Both the position numbers and the translations under genes were made by a program. 48,046 nucleotides of DNA from Candidatus Omnitrophota bacterium (GTDB lineage Bacteria > Hinthialibacterota > Hinthialibacteria > Hinthialibacterales > Hinthialibacteraceae), in assembly GCA_013177805.1 (NCBI GenBank), contig JABLXU010000042.1:1-48046 (forward strand), in the 5' to 3' direction. The notes beneath the pieces are model-generated. The model worked only from the letters and a program-made list of their open reading frames with translations. It was not told where the DNA came from and made no database searches. This document shows positions 7,981-17,469 of this stretch, in pieces (the stretch's first letter is position 1; each line of letters opens with the position of its first letter).

Positions 7981-8279
7981 TGTACCCGCAGATAGCTCTT
8001 GATTTCCTGCACGCCCTCGGTGGTATGGGCGGTTTGGATGACTTGCGCTTTCACGGCGTCGCTCGGCACTTGGCCGTCCAGCGACACGATTCCTTTATAC
8101 ACATTGATCTGGATGGAGAAAGGTCCCGGCGGCCCCATAGGGGATTCGAGTGACGCCTTGATCCGTTCCGCGATGGTTTGGTCGTCCATGGCGGTCCTTC
8201 GGGAAGCGGTGGCGCATCCGAGCAGGGAGACACACACCACACCCACCATCACGAACAGCATGAATCGCTTGTACTTCAT
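7977..8279 (-). CDS. Small BON-domain lipoprotein
   Basis: A 100-residue protein with a lipoprotein signal (MKYKRFMLFVMVGVVCVSLL, then the lipobox ending GC) and one BON domain from about residue 35 to the end. It shows the typical IKASLES, IQINVYKGIVSLDGQVPS and QEIKSYLRV pattern. BON domains are thought to bind phospholipid or peptidoglycan, so it should sit on a periplasmic membrane face and help envelope stability, as OsmY-type proteins do. The start at 8279 is decided by the lipobox and by GGAGGGAACT directly upstream; the longer frame has no signal peptide. It is the first gene of a two-gene unit with the macro-domain gene. Confidence 0.85.
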   Translation of the reverse strand: MKYKRFMLFVMVGVVCVSLLGCATASRRTAMDDQTIAERIKASLESPMGPPGPFSIQINVYKGIVSLDGQVPSDAVKAQVIQTAHTTEGVQEIKSYLRVQ

Positions 8280-8384
8280 AGTTCCCTCCAATACCAATAG
8301 AATGACCGGACCGTCCGGTCTGGAACGGACACCGGTTGGATAGAAACTATCATACGAATCCTTCTCCTGGCAGGCAAGCGGGTC

Positions 8385-9407
8385 ATGATCTTTCCCCGAA
8401 GCGATTGGCATTTATTACCCTTGTTACTGATGGGTCTCCTCGGCTGGTGCCAGGGAGGCTGCGCCACCATCCCCTCGAATCCCCAGGCCGCCGCGTTGGC
8501 GGTCCGCCCGGCTCATCATCAACTGATCTACACCTCGACCCGGGACTGGACCGTCCAAGCGGGTCCAATGGAACCGGACAGCCGGCGGGTGATCCTAACG
8601 CCTGCGGATTCAGCGCCTGGCGGAAATTCCCCCGCGGACGATGCTCCTATCCTGCTGGATTATTTTCCCTGTCCAGACCACGAACGGCATCCCGGATTGT
8701 TGATCTCGCCCATCCTGGGGGGGCGCAACCGGATCGCGAATCATTTTGCCCGGTATTTCGCGCGCCACGGGTACCATTGCGCCGTGGTGCACCGTCCCAA
8801 GGACCTGACGCGGGATATTCAAAGTCCGGAGCAACTGGATGAGCGCCTGCGGCTGGCGGTCATCCGCGACCGGGTGGCACTCGATTGGCTGAGCCGCCAG
8901 CCGGAGGTCGATCCCGGCGCGCTCGGCAGTTTCGGCATCAGTTACGGGGGAATTAAGAACACGGTCCTGGCGGGTGTGGACGGCCGTCTGAAGGCCAACG
9001 TGATCGCGCTGGCGGGCGGCGACCTGCCTACTATCCTATCGCAGAGCAACTTGCCTGAGTTGCGGGCTCTTTTCCGCCGCTACGCGGAAAGCCACCATTT
9101 GACAAACTACGAAGCAGAAAAGCAATTGCGCACAGCGCTCCAAACCGAACCGCTCCGCTTCACCCCGTATATCGATCCCCAGACCACGCTGCTCATCCTG
9201 GCCCGGATGGACCACACCGTTCCCCGGCGAAACGGGGAATTGTTGCGGGAAGCCTTGCGTTATCCCCGCACCATTTATCTTCCCACTGGTCATTACAGTG
9301 CCGTCCTGTTCACCGGGATGGCGGGATATCCCTACATCGAGTCGAAGGTGTTGGATTTTTTTGATAACCATCTCAAGCCGAGGAAGGCAGGTGATTTTGC
9401 TGGATAG
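8385..9407 (+). CDS. Putative exported alpha/beta hydrolase
   Basis: A 340-residue alpha/beta-hydrolase-fold protein. The nucleophile elbow is GISYG with Ser186, and D276 (ARMDHTVP) and H303 (TGHYSA) fit the acid and base of the triad. A hydrophobic N-terminus ends in WCQGGCAT, so it is probably a lipoprotein or at least exported. Residues 95-160 (LLISPILGGRNRIANHFARY) resemble dienelactone-hydrolase or acetyl-xylan-esterase-like members. The substrate is unknown. It is divergent from the BON-lipoprotein gene, which also encodes a lipoprotein, about 100 bp away. The ribosome site is weak, so the start could also be the internal Met16, but that would cut the signal region. Confidence 0.8.
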   Translation: MIFPRSDWHLLPLLLMGLLGWCQGGCATIPSNPQAAALAVRPAHHQLIYTSTRDWTVQAGPMEPDSRRVILTPADSAPGGNSPADDAPILLDYFPCPDHERHPGLLISPILGGRNRIANHFARYFARHGYHCAVVHRPKDLTRDIQSPEQLDERLRLAVIRDRVALDWLSRQPEVDPGALGSFGISYGGIKNTVLAGVDGRLKANVIALAGGDLPTILSQSNLPELRALFRRYAESHHLTNYEAEKQLRTALQTEPLRFTPYIDPQTTLLILARMDHTVPRRNGELLREALRYPRTIYLPTGHYSAVLFTGMAGYPYIESKVLDFFDNHLKPRKAGDFAG

Positions 9408-9542
9408 CGCGAGACGCGTAGATCCATGCTCGAATTCAGCCGGCCGTGCTGGGGATGGGCGAGCCTCCCGCCGGGCCGGTTGTATATGGACGATCCGGGT
9501 ATACCGCGGCTCACCAGGAAGATTACCTTTCCGGCGCCAAAA

Positions 9543-10769
9543 TCAGGCAGAAAGATTCAACGAGGCAATAGGGAGGGCATGGCGCTGAATCCGGACGAGG
9601 CTGGCGGCCACGCGTTCGATCTCCTCTTCTTTCATGTCCGAATACATCGGCAGGCTCAAGGCATGGGATTCCAGATAGAGGGTATTTGGCAACTCCGCGG
9701 CTGGATTTTCTCCCGCATAAGGGCGGAACGCCTCCATTTTATGCAGCACCGGCGCGTAATATACCCGCGTGTGGATTCCCTCCGCCGCCAACGCCCGCGC
9801 CAGTTGATCCCGTGTCAGGCCAAACGCGTGCTCATCCACGACGATTGAAAAATCCTTGAACGAGGAACGGTCATTTTCCAGGACTTTCTGGAACGAAACG
9901 CCCGGGACATTTCGCAACAATTCCCGATAGAGATGCGCCGCGCGGTTGCGGTTCGCCGCGGCCTCTTCCAGCCGTTCCAGGGATTTCAAAGCCAGGATAG
10001 CGTGCAGTTCGCTCATGCGGGCGTTCAATCCGGGAAACCGGCAATCGTAATTCCCCGGATTGCCATAGTTCCGTCCGAGCCGGACATGCGTGGCGATATC
10101 CTCTTCCCCGGTTGCCACGACGCCCCCCTCGGCCGCGATCAGCAGTTTGGTCGGCGACAGGCTAAACACTTCCGCCCGCCCGTGTCCGCCCAGCGGTTGG
10201 CCTTGGCACAGTGATCCGAATCCATGCGCCGCATCGAACAGGAGAGAAATCCCCTTCGCGTCCGCGACGCGCCGCAAGTCCTCCACCGGGGCGGGCGCGC
10301 CGAATTGATGCACACCGATGATGACCGAGGTATCCGCCGTGAGCGCCTCTTCCACCCGCGCCGGATCGATATTCATCGTCTCCCGGTTCACGTCCACGAA
10401 GTGGAGCCGGAGGCCGTTCCACACTGCCCCCAACGCCGTGGCCATGAAGGTGAAGCTGGGGAGGACCGCCACGGAACCACGCGGGAGATTCAATGCCTGA
10501 ACCGCCAGCATCAGGCCGGTAGTGCAACTCGACACCGCCACTGCGTGGCGCACGCCCAGATGCGCGCGCAATGCCTCTCCCAGGCGTTCCGCGTAAAGGC
10601 CGGTGGTCACCATGCCGTTACTTAAAATCTCACGGTAAGGGCCCTCCAAATCCTCCAGCGGCGGCAATTGCGGGCGCACAAACGGCAGGGGAGTCCGGCC
10701 CAATGGTTCACCACCGAGAATCGCGGGTTTTTCGGATTTTCGAGAAAAGAGCGAAGGAGTCGTGTTCAT
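9543..10769 (-). CDS. DegT/DnrJ/EryC1/StrS-family sugar aminotransferase
   Basis: A 408-residue fold-type I PLP enzyme of the family that transaminates keto-sugar nucleotides for lipopolysaccharide, O-antigen and secondary-metabolite sugars. The PLP lysine is K208 in SLSPTKLL, preceded by the LLFDAAHGFGS segment that holds the cofactor-contacting Asp. The N-terminal SFTFMATALGAVWNGL and the C-terminal HTRVYYAPVLHKM segments are family hallmarks. No dehydratase or sugar-nucleotide gene is adjacent, so the substrate is open. The next gene upstream on the same strand is the LarA-like gene 114 bp away, so co-transcription is possible. Confidence 0.88.
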   Translation of the reverse strand: MNTTPSLFSRKSEKPAILGGEPLGRTPLPFVRPQLPPLEDLEGPYREILSNGMVTTGLYAERLGEALRAHLGVRHAVAVSSCTTGLMLAVQALNLPRGSVAVLPSFTFMATALGAVWNGLRLHFVDVNRETMNIDPARVEEALTADTSVIIGVHQFGAPAPVEDLRRVADAKGISLLFDAAHGFGSLCQGQPLGGHGRAEVFSLSPTKLLIAAEGGVVATGEEDIATHVRLGRNYGNPGNYDCRFPGLNARMSELHAILALKSLERLEEAAANRNRAAHLYRELLRNVPGVSFQKVLENDRSSFKDFSIVVDEHAFGLTRDQLARALAAEGIHTRVYYAPVLHKMEAFRPYAGENPAAELPNTLYLESHALSLPMYSDMKEEEIERVAASLVRIQRHALPIASLNLSA

Positions 10770-10883
10770 ACCATATCTTTAGCCCCGATGCAGGCAGGAC
10801 GCCTGCGGTCCACCAGGATGCCTGCGCTCCCCATGGTGAAAAGCCGAGGTTACGTTCCTATGATTTCTTATCGGCGGCCGGTT

Positions 10884-12155
10884 TCAATCATTAAGTGAAA
10901 TCAAACCGGGCAGCAGGTTGCCGGATTCATCGAACGCCAAATCGCGGGGCTTGCCGATAGCGGTCACGCGCGGGTGACTCCGCAGATCCGGCCACAGTGC
11001 CTCCGAGGCTTCGAACCGGTTGACCTGCAACGTATCGCGAATGCGCAAGATCCGCACGTTGCCGCGGTCCACACCGCCCAGAGAAAGAAAGACTTGCTCC
11101 ATCATTTCGCGGTCCGTGTCATAGTACAGCGGAATGTTCGCGGCGACGGTGTTCAACGAGGTCACGGAGTTGAGGTAGGTGGCCGGGCGGTCCATCTTCT
11201 CGACCACCCGCCGGCTGCAAAAATCCGCCAGCCCGATGCCCGCCGCGTTGCCCAACGACTCCTCGGTCAGATCCAGCACCACGATCCGCGTAATATCCGG
11301 CGTTTTCTGCCACCGGGAATGAATCCGGTACCAGCGCCCTGTGATGTTGGGATCCATCCCCACCCCGCTGATATTCTTGCCGATCCGGTCCACGATGAGG
11401 ATGTCGGCCTTCGCAATGGGCAAGGACGGCATCAGTTCCTTGGCCCGGAGCAGCAGTTGTTTTTCCCGCTCCACCATCCCCGTCGGGGGTACCCATTCGA
11501 TCCCGGCCACTTCGTGATACGCGTTTTCCAAAATCGCCAGGCCGCCCAGGATCTTGCCGCTCGCCAATATCACCCGGCTGATGCTCAGGATCATCTGATC
11601 ATGCGGATACGCGATGGTCCGGCCGTGGAACATCCGCGCGCCGTCCACCTTCCCCAGCCCCACTACCATCATTTTCAGCAACCCGCTTTCCACCGTGCCG
11701 CTGAAATCGGTGTGCGGCTTGATCCGGTTGAGGACCACGATCCCGTCCGCCTCCCAGGCGTTCCGGTCCATAAACACGGGCAATCCGTCCACCGTTTTCC
11801 CCAGGCAGACCGTTTCGAGCGACGACCGCACCGGCGCGCCCACGCGGTCCGGAGTCACGCCGTAATCGGCGAGGATTTTGGTCTGCTCCTCCGCCACGCC
11901 TCCGCCATGCGAACCCATGGCCGGAACCAGGAACGGCTCCGCGCCCGCCTCGCGCAACGTTCTCACCACCGCCCGGACGATCGCCTCCAGTTCCGCGATG
12001 CCCCGGCTGCCCACGGTGACGGCGACCCGCTTCCCCCGCAGCAGGGCAGCGGGAATCCCGCCGCCCAGACATTCCTGGACTCGCCGGCCGACCGCTTCAA
12101 CGCGCGGCCGGGGGAATTCTTGTTCTACAACCGCCATGCGGGGATACAGGGTCAT
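10884..12155 (-). CDS. LarA-like (lactate racemase N-terminal / DUF2088) protein
   Basis: A 423-residue protein with the N-terminal fold of nickel-pincer lactate racemase LarA. It has AMGSHGGG with H83, the NRIKPHTDFSG segment with K146 and H148, and H177 in the FHGRT stretch, in the places where LarA holds its catalytic and cofactor-binding His and Lys residues. Many LarA homologues act on other 2-hydroxyacids and some have lost the cofactor. No larB, larC or larE cofactor genes are visible here. The reaction is therefore open: a 2-hydroxyacid racemase or epimerase is the best guess. The ribosome site is weak and the start could shift a few codons. It may share a transcript with the aminotransferase gene downstream. 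Confidence 0.75.
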   Translation of the reverse strand: MTLYPRMAVVEQEFPRPRVEAVGRRVQECLGGGIPAALLRGKRVAVTVGSRGIAELEAIVRAVVRTLREAGAEPFLVPAMGSHGGGVAEEQTKILADYGVTPDRVGAPVRSSLETVCLGKTVDGLPVFMDRNAWEADGIVVLNRIKPHTDFSGTVESGLLKMMVVGLGKVDGARMFHGRTIAYPHDQMILSISRVILASGKILGGLAILENAYHEVAGIEWVPPTGMVEREKQLLLRAKELMPSLPIAKADILIVDRIGKNISGVGMDPNITGRWYRIHSRWQKTPDITRIVVLDLTEESLGNAAGIGLADFCSRRVVEKMDRPATYLNSVTSLNTVAANIPLYYDTDREMMEQVFLSLGGVDRGNVRILRIRDTLQVNRFEASEALWPDLRSHPRVTAIGKPRDLAFDESGNLLPGLISLND

Positions 12156-12499
12156 GATTGAAACTCGTTATCGAATGTCCAGATTCATCCGGTAAGCGCG
12201 TTCTTGCGCCAGAGATGTAACCGGCACTCCCATCGAACCGGCTTTACAGTACTTTCCCCCTTCCCCTCTCCCTCTGGGAGAGGGCCAGGGTGAGGGTATT
12301 TTTTAAAAGTGAACCTAGCCATCAAGAATCTGAAATCCTGCCTCACCTCCAGGAACGCACTTACCAGACAACCCTTATTTTCCTGCCATGGGATCATTCT
12401 ATTCCGTTCTCCACACGCGGGGAGAGAACCAGGATGAGAGAACCTTGCGGGAACGAATCCCGGTGTCCGCCCGTATCTCCTTCACCAATCAATGGACCA
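12156..12499. other. Intergenic stretch with dispersed repeats
   Basis: This 344-bp gap between the LarA-like and Nramp-like genes holds a family-B copy (TTCATCCGGTAAGCGCGTTC at 12184-12203), an inverted family-A palindromic repeat at 12255-12305, and a weaker copy around 12405-12440. No gene is supported. Confidence 0.5.
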
Positions 12500-13852
12500 T
12501 CACCACACCGCCCGCACGGCCAGATACCCGATGGAGAACAGGCTCACCCACAAAGCCACATCATAAAACCGGGAAGGCAAGAGCCGGGGATCCGTTTGCC
12601 GGTAGCGGAACCTCATGGCTTGATAGGCGACGACGATCAGAAACAGCGCGTTGCATATCCCCATGAACTTTACCAGCAACAGCGGCTTTTGAACTGTCAA
12701 ATACGCCAATCCACAAAAGGCCGGAAAAATCCAGGCCATCAGGGAGATCGAAAACCGGCGCTGCTTTTCATCCTGCCAGTCAATCCAGCCGCGAAGGCCG
12801 AAATAATCCGTCCACAGCCTTGAAAATCCCGCCGTGTTCGAAAAGACCGTCGAAAACAGCACCGTGAAGGCGCATAGCATGAAGATGTCTCGCGCTCCTT
12901 CACCCAGAATCCCGGTGAACAGGACCGAGAGTTGCACGATGAACTCGTTGCCGTCCGCCAGGGCCGGTTGCCCGCGCAGTACCGCCGCCCCCAGCACGTA
13001 AAAGGCGCCCGTCATCAGTGTATAGACCACCATGGACACCAGCGCGTCCAGTGTCATCACACGAATCCATCCCCGCGCCCGCCGCGCCCATTCGTCTGAA
13101 TGATCCCGCGGGCCGGTCCACACCGCGTAGCCCTTCTCCAGGCACCAGTAGGGATAGGCCGTGATCTCGCCCGCCGCCACGCCGGTGATGCCGAAGGCCG
13201 CCAGCGCCAAAGGGGCCAGCTCGGGCGACCAGTGGAACAGAAATCCGCCCGCCACGTCTTTCAGAGAATACGCGTAGGGAGTCCATTGCACGGCGATGAC
13301 GCAATACAGCACCGCCGCCACAAAGAGGAAATTCATTCCCGTGGCGATAAGTTCCACCGGCCGGTATTTCCCATGAAACACCAGGGAACCCAACACGAGC
13401 ACGACGATGATCACCCATTGTTCCATGGGAACCTGGGGGAACGCGTAGGCCGCCACCTGCGCCGCTCCGCCCAGCACGCCCGCCTGCCCCACGAAAATCG
13501 AGATCATATACAGCAGGGCGATGAACACCGTCCAATGCACGCCGTGAATGTGGATACCGCCTTCCCGGCTCCAGGCCTGATAGGTTGGTTGACCATGGAT
13601 GATACAGTTCCGCCCGTATTCCAATTGCACCGCCACCTTCACCAGGCATCCGAAGAGGATCATCCACAGCAGGGCGAAGCCCGCCTTGGCTCCCAACGCG
13701 GTGGTGGCGATCAACTCGCCCGAGCCCACGATGGCCGCCGAGAGGATCAATCCCGGCCCTAAATAACGCAGGGAAGACCATAAATTATCCGGAGGATTGC
13801 GAATGCGCGTTGCTGGGATCGCCGTTGCGTGGATGTGACCGGCCGCGTTCAT
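12500..13852 (-). CDS. Nramp-like carrier lacking the canonical metal-binding motifs
   Basis: A 450-residue membrane protein with about eleven helices that aligns in style with Nramp/MntH carriers (LGPGLILSAAIVGSGELIAT at residues 31-50, then LEYGRNCIIHG). Canonical Nramp proteins carry DPGN in helix 1 and MPH in helix 6 to bind Mn2+ or Fe2+. Here the helix-1 motif reads GSGE (residues 43-46) and helix 6 reads GVAAGEI (about 224-230), so both metal motifs are missing. It may carry another ion or an organic solute. The start at 13852 is chosen because GGAG lies 8 nt upstream; the longer frame lacks this. It is divergent from the Gfo/Idh/MocA gene. Confidence 0.75.
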   Translation of the reverse strand: MNAAGHIHATAIPATRIRNPPDNLWSSLRYLGPGLILSAAIVGSGELIATTALGAKAGFALLWMILFGCLVKVAVQLEYGRNCIIHGQPTYQAWSREGGIHIHGVHWTVFIALLYMISIFVGQAGVLGGAAQVAAYAFPQVPMEQWVIIVVLVLGSLVFHGKYRPVELIATGMNFLFVAAVLYCVIAVQWTPYAYSLKDVAGGFLFHWSPELAPLALAAFGITGVAAGEITAYPYWCLEKGYAVWTGPRDHSDEWARRARGWIRVMTLDALVSMVVYTLMTGAFYVLGAAVLRGQPALADGNEFIVQLSVLFTGILGEGARDIFMLCAFTVLFSTVFSNTAGFSRLWTDYFGLRGWIDWQDEKQRRFSISLMAWIFPAFCGLAYLTVQKPLLLVKFMGICNALFLIVVAYQAMRFRYRQTDPRLLPSRFYDVALWVSLFSIGYLAVRAVW

Positions 13853-14049
13853 ATTTTTTTCTCCGGGAATAGGCATAGAACTGAGATGGCATGATTCCAC
13901 ACCCACGCGGCGTTCGTCAATGCGGGAAACCTGGAGGGGGAGTTGTGAACACGCGGGACAGGTGAACCCGTTCTATTTACTTTTCACGGATAATTTTGCA
14001 TGATGGACCCGGAATTGGTTTTTCATATCCGGGAAAGGATTCATTCACC

Positions 14050-15411
14050 ATGAAATTCAACGGCGCTTCCTCATCCAAAACCCAATATCCTCTTTCACGG
14101 CGGAATTTCCTGGGCACGTGGGCGGCGGCCGCGCTGGCCGGCCCGGTGATTGCGCGGGGGCAGAATCTTAACGACCGCCTCGACATCGCCATCATCGGAA
14201 CGGGCGGGCGCGGCATGGGCAACCTGCAATCGGTCGCTTCCGAAAACATCACCGCGCTTAGCGACGTGAACGGCAAGAGTCTGGCCGCGGCGGCGGAAAA
14301 ATGCCCCAAGGCCCGCCAGGTGACCGATTTCCGGAAACTCTTCGACTACGCGAATGAATTCGACGCGGTCGTGGTCAGCACCTGCGAGCATACCCACGCT
14401 TTCGCCACGTTGCCCGCGCTGCAACTGGGCAAGCATGTGTACTGTGAGAAGCCCCTCACGCATAGCGTATGGGAGGCGCGTGTCATCCGCGAAGCCGCCG
14501 CCCAAGCCAAAGTGGCCACGCAGATGGGCACGCAGATCCACGCGGGAGGCAACTACCGGCGGGTGGTCGAACTGATCCAATCCGGCCAGATCGGAACGGT
14601 CAAGGAAGTCCACGTCTGGGTGTCGCGCGCCTGGGGCCGCCACGAGTCGGAAGAGGCCTGCCACCAGGCCCATGATATCGTGTGTGTGCAGGAACGCCCT
14701 GCCGAAGAGGATCCAATCCCGGAGGGGCTTGATTGGGACCTGTGGCTCGGCCCCGCGCCCGCGCGCCCCTTCAACAACGTCTATTTCCCGGGACCCAAGT
14801 GGTACCGATGGTGGGATTTCGGCAACGGCACCATGTCGGACCTGGGCAGCCACTGGATCGACCTGCCCTTCTGGGCGTTGAACCTCGATTATCCTCTGAC
14901 CATCGAGGCGTCCGGCCCCGCGCCGCATCCTGAAATCGCCCCCGCCTCCATGCAGGTGAAATACACCTACGGCGCGCGCGGCGGGCGTCCGCCGGTGGAA
15001 CTCACCTGGTACCAGGGGATCAACAAGCCCGACCTTTTTAAGAAGGGGGTTATCCCGCCTTGGAGCGATGGCGTGTTGTTCGTGGGAGAAAACAGCATGT
15101 TGCTTTCGGACTACGGCAAGCACATCTTGCTGTTGCAGGAGGGGTACAAGGAATTCAAGCGCCCCGAGCCGTTTATCCCCGAATCGCTGGGGCATCATCA
15201 GGAGTGGATCCACGCGTGTAAGACGGGAGCGCCCACGACCTGTAATTTCGAATACGCCGGCTGGCTGACGGAAAATAACCATCTTGGAAATGTGGCCTTC
15301 CGCACCGGCAAGAAGCTGGAATGGGATCCAAAGTCTTTGCGCGCCCCCAACGCGCCCGAGGCGGACCGCTTCATCCGCCGCGACTACCGTCCCGGCTGGA
15401 AACTGGTGTAA
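14050..15411 (+). CDS. Tat-exported Gfo/Idh/MocA-family oxidoreductase
   Basis: A 453-residue NAD(P)-dependent sugar or inositol dehydrogenase-like protein. Residues 16-37 form a twin-arginine signal (SRRNFLGTW then an Ala-rich stretch). The dinucleotide fold follows with [12 protein letters not shown] (residues 47-58), and the family EKPLTHS motif lies near residue 131. The C-terminal half holds the substrate domain with [15 protein letters not shown]. Exported members of this family are thought to keep a tightly bound cofactor and to act on glycosides. The start at 14050 is set by the Tat signal and AAAGGA 10 nt upstream. No partner gene is adjacent on the same strand. Confidence 0.85.
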   Translation: MKFNGASSSKTQYPLSRRNFLGTWAAAALAGPVIARGQNLNDRLDIAIIGTGGRGMGNLQSVASENITALSDVNGKSLAAAAEKCPKARQVTDFRKLFDYANEFDAVVVSTCEHTHAFATLPALQLGKHVYCEKPLTHSVWEARVIREAAAQAKVATQMGTQIHAGGNYRRVVELIQSGQIGTVKEVHVWVSRAWGRHESEEACHQAHDIVCVQERPAEEDPIPEGLDWDLWLGPAPARPFNNVYFPGPKWYRWWDFGNGTMSDLGSHWIDLPFWALNLDYPLTIEASGPAPHPEIAPASMQVKYTYGARGGRPPVELTWYQGINKPDLFKKGVIPPWSDGVLFVGENSMLLSDYGKHILLLQEGYKEFKRPEPFIPESLGHHQEWIHACKTGAPTTCNFEYAGWLTENNHLGNVAFRTGKKLEWDPKSLRAPNAPEADRFIRRDYRPGWKLV

Positions 15412-15771
15412 GGAGAGCGAACATCCCCCCGCGGAAACCCCGGGGATAAGAGCATGGGGTATCCGCGGGGATACCCCACCCAATCATTGGTCTGTATTGG
15501 AGATACCCATGGGATTCCCCGGCGTATTCGCAGGAAAACTATTTTTTTCTGAATCGGTTAACGACGGTTTCCCTAACACGGGCCGTTATTGGTTACAGAA
15601 TGCATGAAATATTGACATGAAATATTGAACTTGGCCGCATCCCGGTCAGGTTCGTTCCGCAAATCACAAAATTCTTGATTCCGCTCCATGGAGAAGAGTG
15701 AAGGAAAAAGAGGCACGAGCCGGCTGGGGAGAGTCTGCGTGGAACGTTTCTGACTTCCAACGACGCCATCC
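15412..15771. other. Gene-free stretch downstream of the oxidoreductase
   Basis: It holds a strong hairpin at 15456-15477 and, apart from that, nothing I can name. It lies between the convergent ends of the oxidoreductase gene and the small DUF4177-like gene. Confidence 0.45.
15456..15477 (+). terminator. 3' hairpin after the oxidoreductase gene
   Basis: A perfect 9-bp stem, GGGGTATCC / GGATACCCC, with a 4-nt loop lies 45 bp after the stop codon. There is no T-run, so it is either a Rho-type or mRNA-stabilising hairpin rather than a classical intrinsic terminator. Confidence 0.4.
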
Positions 15772-16020
15772 TTATTTAATTTCCCGTTCGAAGAAATACA
15801 TGTCGTTCTTTGAGATGCTGTGCAGCCTCCAGCCTTGGTTGCCGAAAAAATTGAACAACCCCACGAGTGAAGGCTCTCCCCCAATGCCCAACTGCTTGAA
15901 CACCTCTTCCATCGTGCCCGTATAACTGATTGACGGAGTTTTGATGTTGACTTCGGGACGTCCCGCTTTCACATGTTCATTCCGGCTCAAATACCGCAGG
16001 GTGATGTACTCGAATTTCAT
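15772..16020 (-). CDS. Small DUF4177-like protein
   Basis: An 82-residue protein starting MKFEYITLRYL and ending with a GNQGWRLHSISKNDMYFFERE segment. This is the layout of DUF4177-type proteins: an N-terminal beta strand, then a W-containing LxxxGxxGWxL turn and a final F-E/K-R strand. The ribosome site GGGAAAGGGA lies about 10 nt upstream. Function is unknown for the family. It stands alone between convergent and divergent neighbours. Confidence 0.7.
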   Translation of the reverse strand: MKFEYITLRYLSRNEHVKAGRPEVNIKTPSISYTGTMEEVFKQLGIGGEPSLVGLFNFFGNQGWRLHSISKNDMYFFEREIK

Positions 16021-16213
16021 GTCGCAATCCCTTTCCCGATTTTGATTCCTATCCCTGAGCGAAACACCAAACCCGCGCCTCCGGTCTGAACCGGCCGGCC
16101 GGAACGGAATCGGCCAGAATATCCACTTGTATTATCGGCAAATCGCACTTTACAATCAAGTATTCTTTCATTTTTCAACTAACAATGATTTATTCTCATG
16201 CCATCCGCATTGG

Positions 16214-16243
16214 TTACCCACCTTTTTGAGGAAGCGTTATAAT
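16214..16243 (+). promoter_or_regulatory. Candidate promoter of the alcohol dehydrogenase-glycan operon
   Basis: A perfect TATAAT at 16238-16243 stands 75 bp before the start codon at 16318. The best -35 candidate at 16214-16219 (TTACCC, 18-nt spacer) matches only 3 of 6, so an activator may be needed. The region before it (16140-16210) is AT-rich. Confidence 0.4.
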
Positions 16244-16317
16244 GAACCGATTTGCGAAGAAAAAAACCAAAGATGATCCATATATTTAAAAATAAAAATA
16301 CGAGGTTTTATTTACCT

Positions 16318-17469
16318 ATGGATTTTCAATATGCCGTGCCTACCCGTTTGATTCTGGGTCGGGGCCGGATCGCCGACTTGCCTGGAACCGCCGCCCGTCT
16401 GGGCCGGAACGCGTTCGTGGTGCTGGATCCTTCCATCCGCCGCCACCCGTCCGTGCAAGAAGCCCTAGACGCCTTGGCCTTACGGCTGGCCGATCGGACC
16501 GAACACGTGAAATTCCCCGGAGAACCTGAAGTGGAGAGCGTCAATCAGGCGGCCGAAGCGGCGCGGCAAGGGAGATGCGATCTAGTGATCTCCATCGGCG
16601 GGGGATCGGCCATCGACCTGGGCAAAGCCGTGGCGGGGCTGGTGACCAATGGGGGGGGCATCCAGGATTACCTGGAAGGTGTCGGGACCGGGCGGGAACC
16701 AGACCGGCCCGCGTTGCCGCATATCGCCGTGCCTACTACCGCCGGGACCGGCGCGGAGGTCACCCGCAACGCCGTGATCCGGTCCGCCTCAGGCCGGTTC
16801 AAGAAAAGTTTCCGCAGCCCCTATCTTTATCCCACCATCGCGATTTTGGACGCGGAGCTGACCGTTTCCCTGCCGCCCGAACAGACTGCCTACAGCGGCA
16901 TGGACGCCATCACGCAACTGATCGAGGCGTTCATTAGCAAAAAAGCCAATCCAGTCACCGACGCTTTGGCCCTGGCAGGACTGAGGATGGCCCTGCGCTC
17001 GATCCGCGAGGTCTACCAGAATGGTACCAACCTCGACCGGCGGGAGGAGATGCTGTTGGCTTCCACTCTCAGCGGGATCTGCCTGGCCAACGCCGGCCTA
17101 GGACTGGCCCATGGCTTCGCGTCCGGTTTGGGGGCGTTGTACGATGTACCGCACGGCAAAGCATGCGCCATCCTGTTGCCCCACGCGTTGAAGTTCAACC
17201 GTGGCGCGCGTCTCGACAAACTGGCCCAGATCGGCCGTTTGCTGACTCCCGAAACAGGCCTTTCCACAGGCGAGTACGCGGAGTTATTGATCCAGCACGT
17301 GATTGAATTGAACCGCGATTTCGGGATCCCCCCGGATTTGAAATCCTTTCTTATTTCCAAGGAAGACCATCCGTTGTTAGTGGAGATGTCCATGGGAAAC
17401 AGCATGGCCGGCAATCCGGTCGAAGTGACGCCAGTCATCGCCCGCACGATTTTGGAAGCGTTGACATGA
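16318..17469 (+). CDS. Iron-containing (group III) alcohol dehydrogenase, Gln at a metal-ligand site
   Basis: A 383-residue group III dehydrogenase. The NAD-binding GGGSAIDLGKA (residues 94-104) and PTTAGTGAEVTR (139-150) are present. Of the four usual metal ligands, D196, H265 and H279 (in GLAHGFASG and DVPHGKA) are kept, but the second is Q200 (GMDAITQLIE) where most members have His. Such Gln forms occur in some subgroups. The start at 16318 has GAGG upstream and skips a Lys/Asn-rich extension. It overlaps the next gene by 4 nt (ATGA), so it is the first gene of an operon with an O-antigen ligase-like protein and a glycosyltransferase. Its role there is unclear. Confidence 0.88.
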   Translation: MDFQYAVPTRLILGRGRIADLPGTAARLGRNAFVVLDPSIRRHPSVQEALDALALRLADRTEHVKFPGEPEVESVNQAAEAARQGRCDLVISIGGGSAIDLGKAVAGLVTNGGGIQDYLEGVGTGREPDRPALPHIAVPTTAGTGAEVTRNAVIRSASGRFKKSFRSPYLYPTIAILDAELTVSLPPEQTAYSGMDAITQLIEAFISKKANPVTDALALAGLRMALRSIREVYQNGTNLDRREEMLLASTLSGICLANAGLGLAHGFASGLGALYDVPHGKACAILLPHALKFNRGARLDKLAQIGRLLTPETGLSTGEYAELLIQHVIELNRDFGIPPDLKSFLISKEDHPLLVEMSMGNSMAGNPVEVTPVIARTILEALT

